DNA of 64,000 bases from Planctomycetota bacterium (GTDB lineage Bacteria > Planctomycetota > Planctomycetia > Planctomycetales > Planctomycetaceae), in contig VGZH01000010.1 of the NCBI GenBank assembly GCA_016872645.1, positions 20,863-84,862 on the forward strand. The letters run 5' to 3'. Each line of letters starts with the position of its first letter. The first letter of the stretch is position 1. The notes beneath the pieces were generated by a model, which saw only the letters and a list, made by a program, of their open reading frames with translations, searched no databases and had not been told where the DNA came from. This document shows positions 63,418 through 64,000 of the stretch, piece after piece. A program made the translations under genes and the position numbers.

Positions 63418-64000
63418 ATGTGGTCTTCACGACTCTTCTGACGCTTGTTTCTGACCTATGTCGTGTTGACCGTCGTAGCGGCGGCATTCTTCGTCGCGTT
63501 GTTTCAGAGTCGCCAGCGCGAGGCGATTGAGTCCGAAGTGCGGCAGCGATTACAGGATGAGGCCGCCGTGCTGGGAGTGTTCACCGAAGCGGCCTGGCAA
63601 TCGTCCGACAGGCCCGTGGAAGAACTGCGAGCAACGTGGCAGCCAAAGTTGCAATCACTGGGCCGTGAGGTCGGGACCCGGTTGACCTTGGTGCGTGCAG
63701 ATGGGACGGTGCTGGCGGACTCATCAGCGGATGCGCGACAGATGGAGAATCATCGCGACCGCCCGGAGACTGAGCAGGCGGCGGAACACGGAGTTGGTTT
63801 CGTGACGCGGCCGAGTCTGTCTGTTGGTGAGCCTTATGGATACTGCGCGGTGCGAGTCGGCTCCCGCGAAAAACCGCGCGGGTTTGTGCGCGTCGCGCTG
63901 CCGTGGACTCCGTTCGAAGCACGCCTGAAGGCGGCCTCGCGGTTGGTTGCGGGAACGGCCGTGGTGGTCACGCTGGCGGCACTGCTGGCGAGCTACCTGC
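63418..64000 (+). CDS. 5' part of a PhoR-like sensor histidine kinase, in-frame TGA near the N-terminus
   Basis: Runs off the right edge. The ATG at 63418 opens directly after the peptidase stop and reads MWSSRLF, TGA (63439-63441), then RLFLTYVVLTVVAAAFFVAL (first membrane span). The sensor domain follows: GTRLTLVRADGTVLADSSAD, MENHRDRPE, GYCAVRVGS, FVRVALPWTPFEARL, and a second span begins at the edge (TAVVVTLAALLASYL). This layout is that of PhoR/ResE-type kinases, whose N-terminus typically reads RLFW-R; TGG to TGA is the likeliest change. Alternatively TTG 63445 is the start. HisKA and ATPase domains would lie beyond the window. Confidence 0.65.

Noticed and set aside
25723..63441. TGA reassigned to a sense codon (code 4 or 25) in this genome
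   Set aside because: Many genes in the window end at TGA in the expected place (LarA-like at 1517, thiL, the MMPL gene, both transporter overlaps), so TGA is a normal stop here.
1..64000. Prophage, integron, transposase or defence island
   Set aside because: Apart from the restriction-endonuclease-like secreted protein, no integrase, transposase, toxin-antitoxin or known defence gene could be recognised, and the gene content is mainly housekeeping.

Overview
The window looks like chromosomal DNA of a planctomycete (Planctomycetota, probably Planctomycetales). The evidence is a DUF1559 prepilin-like protein, a Trx/PDZ protein with an in-frame TGA at the redox site, metal ABC permeases fused to DtxR-like domains, many secreted proteins of unknown function, a eukaryote-like Ser/Thr kinase, short dispersed palindromic repeats, and moderately high GC with short strand-switching operons. 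I see no rRNA, tRNA, CRISPR array, phage or intact insertion sequence. Most of the window is ordinary core and periplasmic gene content.

Layout. 1-7.6 kb: LarA-like racemase, a secreted protein resembling a restriction endonuclease, a DEAD-box helicase, UppP, an iron-type alcohol dehydrogenase and a 2-hydroxyacid dehydrogenase. 7.7-12.6 kb: a four-gene metal (Mn/Zn/Fe) ABC operon read leftward, with overlapping genes, both permeases carrying a DtxR-like C-terminal domain, and a perfect hairpin against the first ribosome binding site. 12.6-22.7 kb: TPR protein, HtrA protease, ThiL, the pepP-accB-accC cluster, a DUF2071 protein, LarB, NAD(P)HX dehydratase and a C45 acyltransferase-like enzyme. 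22.9-26.9 kb: an MMPL/RND exporter overlapping (ATGATG) a thioredoxin/CxxCH/PDZ gene whose CxxC is written TGA-Pro-Glu-Cys, which I read as a selenoprotein. 26.9-36.2 kb: SpoIIE-type phosphatase, tandem HMA protein, LysM protein, four-ACT aspartokinase, an enolase-superfamily enzyme, a secreted Ig-like protein and an Nfu Fe-S carrier. 36.3-44 kb: an unknown secreted protein, sulfite reductase, PgpA, FolD, an esterase and a DUF1559 protein. 44-45.1 kb: a degraded gene and a 21-nt minisatellite. 45.1-64 kb: L-fuconate dehydratase, DUF2238 protein, M20 amidohydrolase, glucan phosphorylase, ThpR, Tex, glycerate kinase, an EamA transporter, a Ser/Thr kinase, RimO, PgsA, an M28/PDZ peptidase, and the 5' part of a PhoR-like sensor kinase with an in-frame TGA near its N-terminus.

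Functional links. PgsA and PgpA are consecutive steps of phosphatidylglycerol synthesis. AccB and AccC are two parts of acetyl-CoA carboxylase. LarA and LarB belong to the nickel-pincer system but lie 18 kb apart. The repeats fall into at least four families (A: 2497, 15751, 58771; B: 17198, 40086, 57071; C: 54684; D: 9151), nearly all between genes; one copy of B has contributed the N-terminal codons of a transporter.

The strongest finding is the selenoprotein at 25555-26865. Function calls rest on motifs read by eye; no database search was run.
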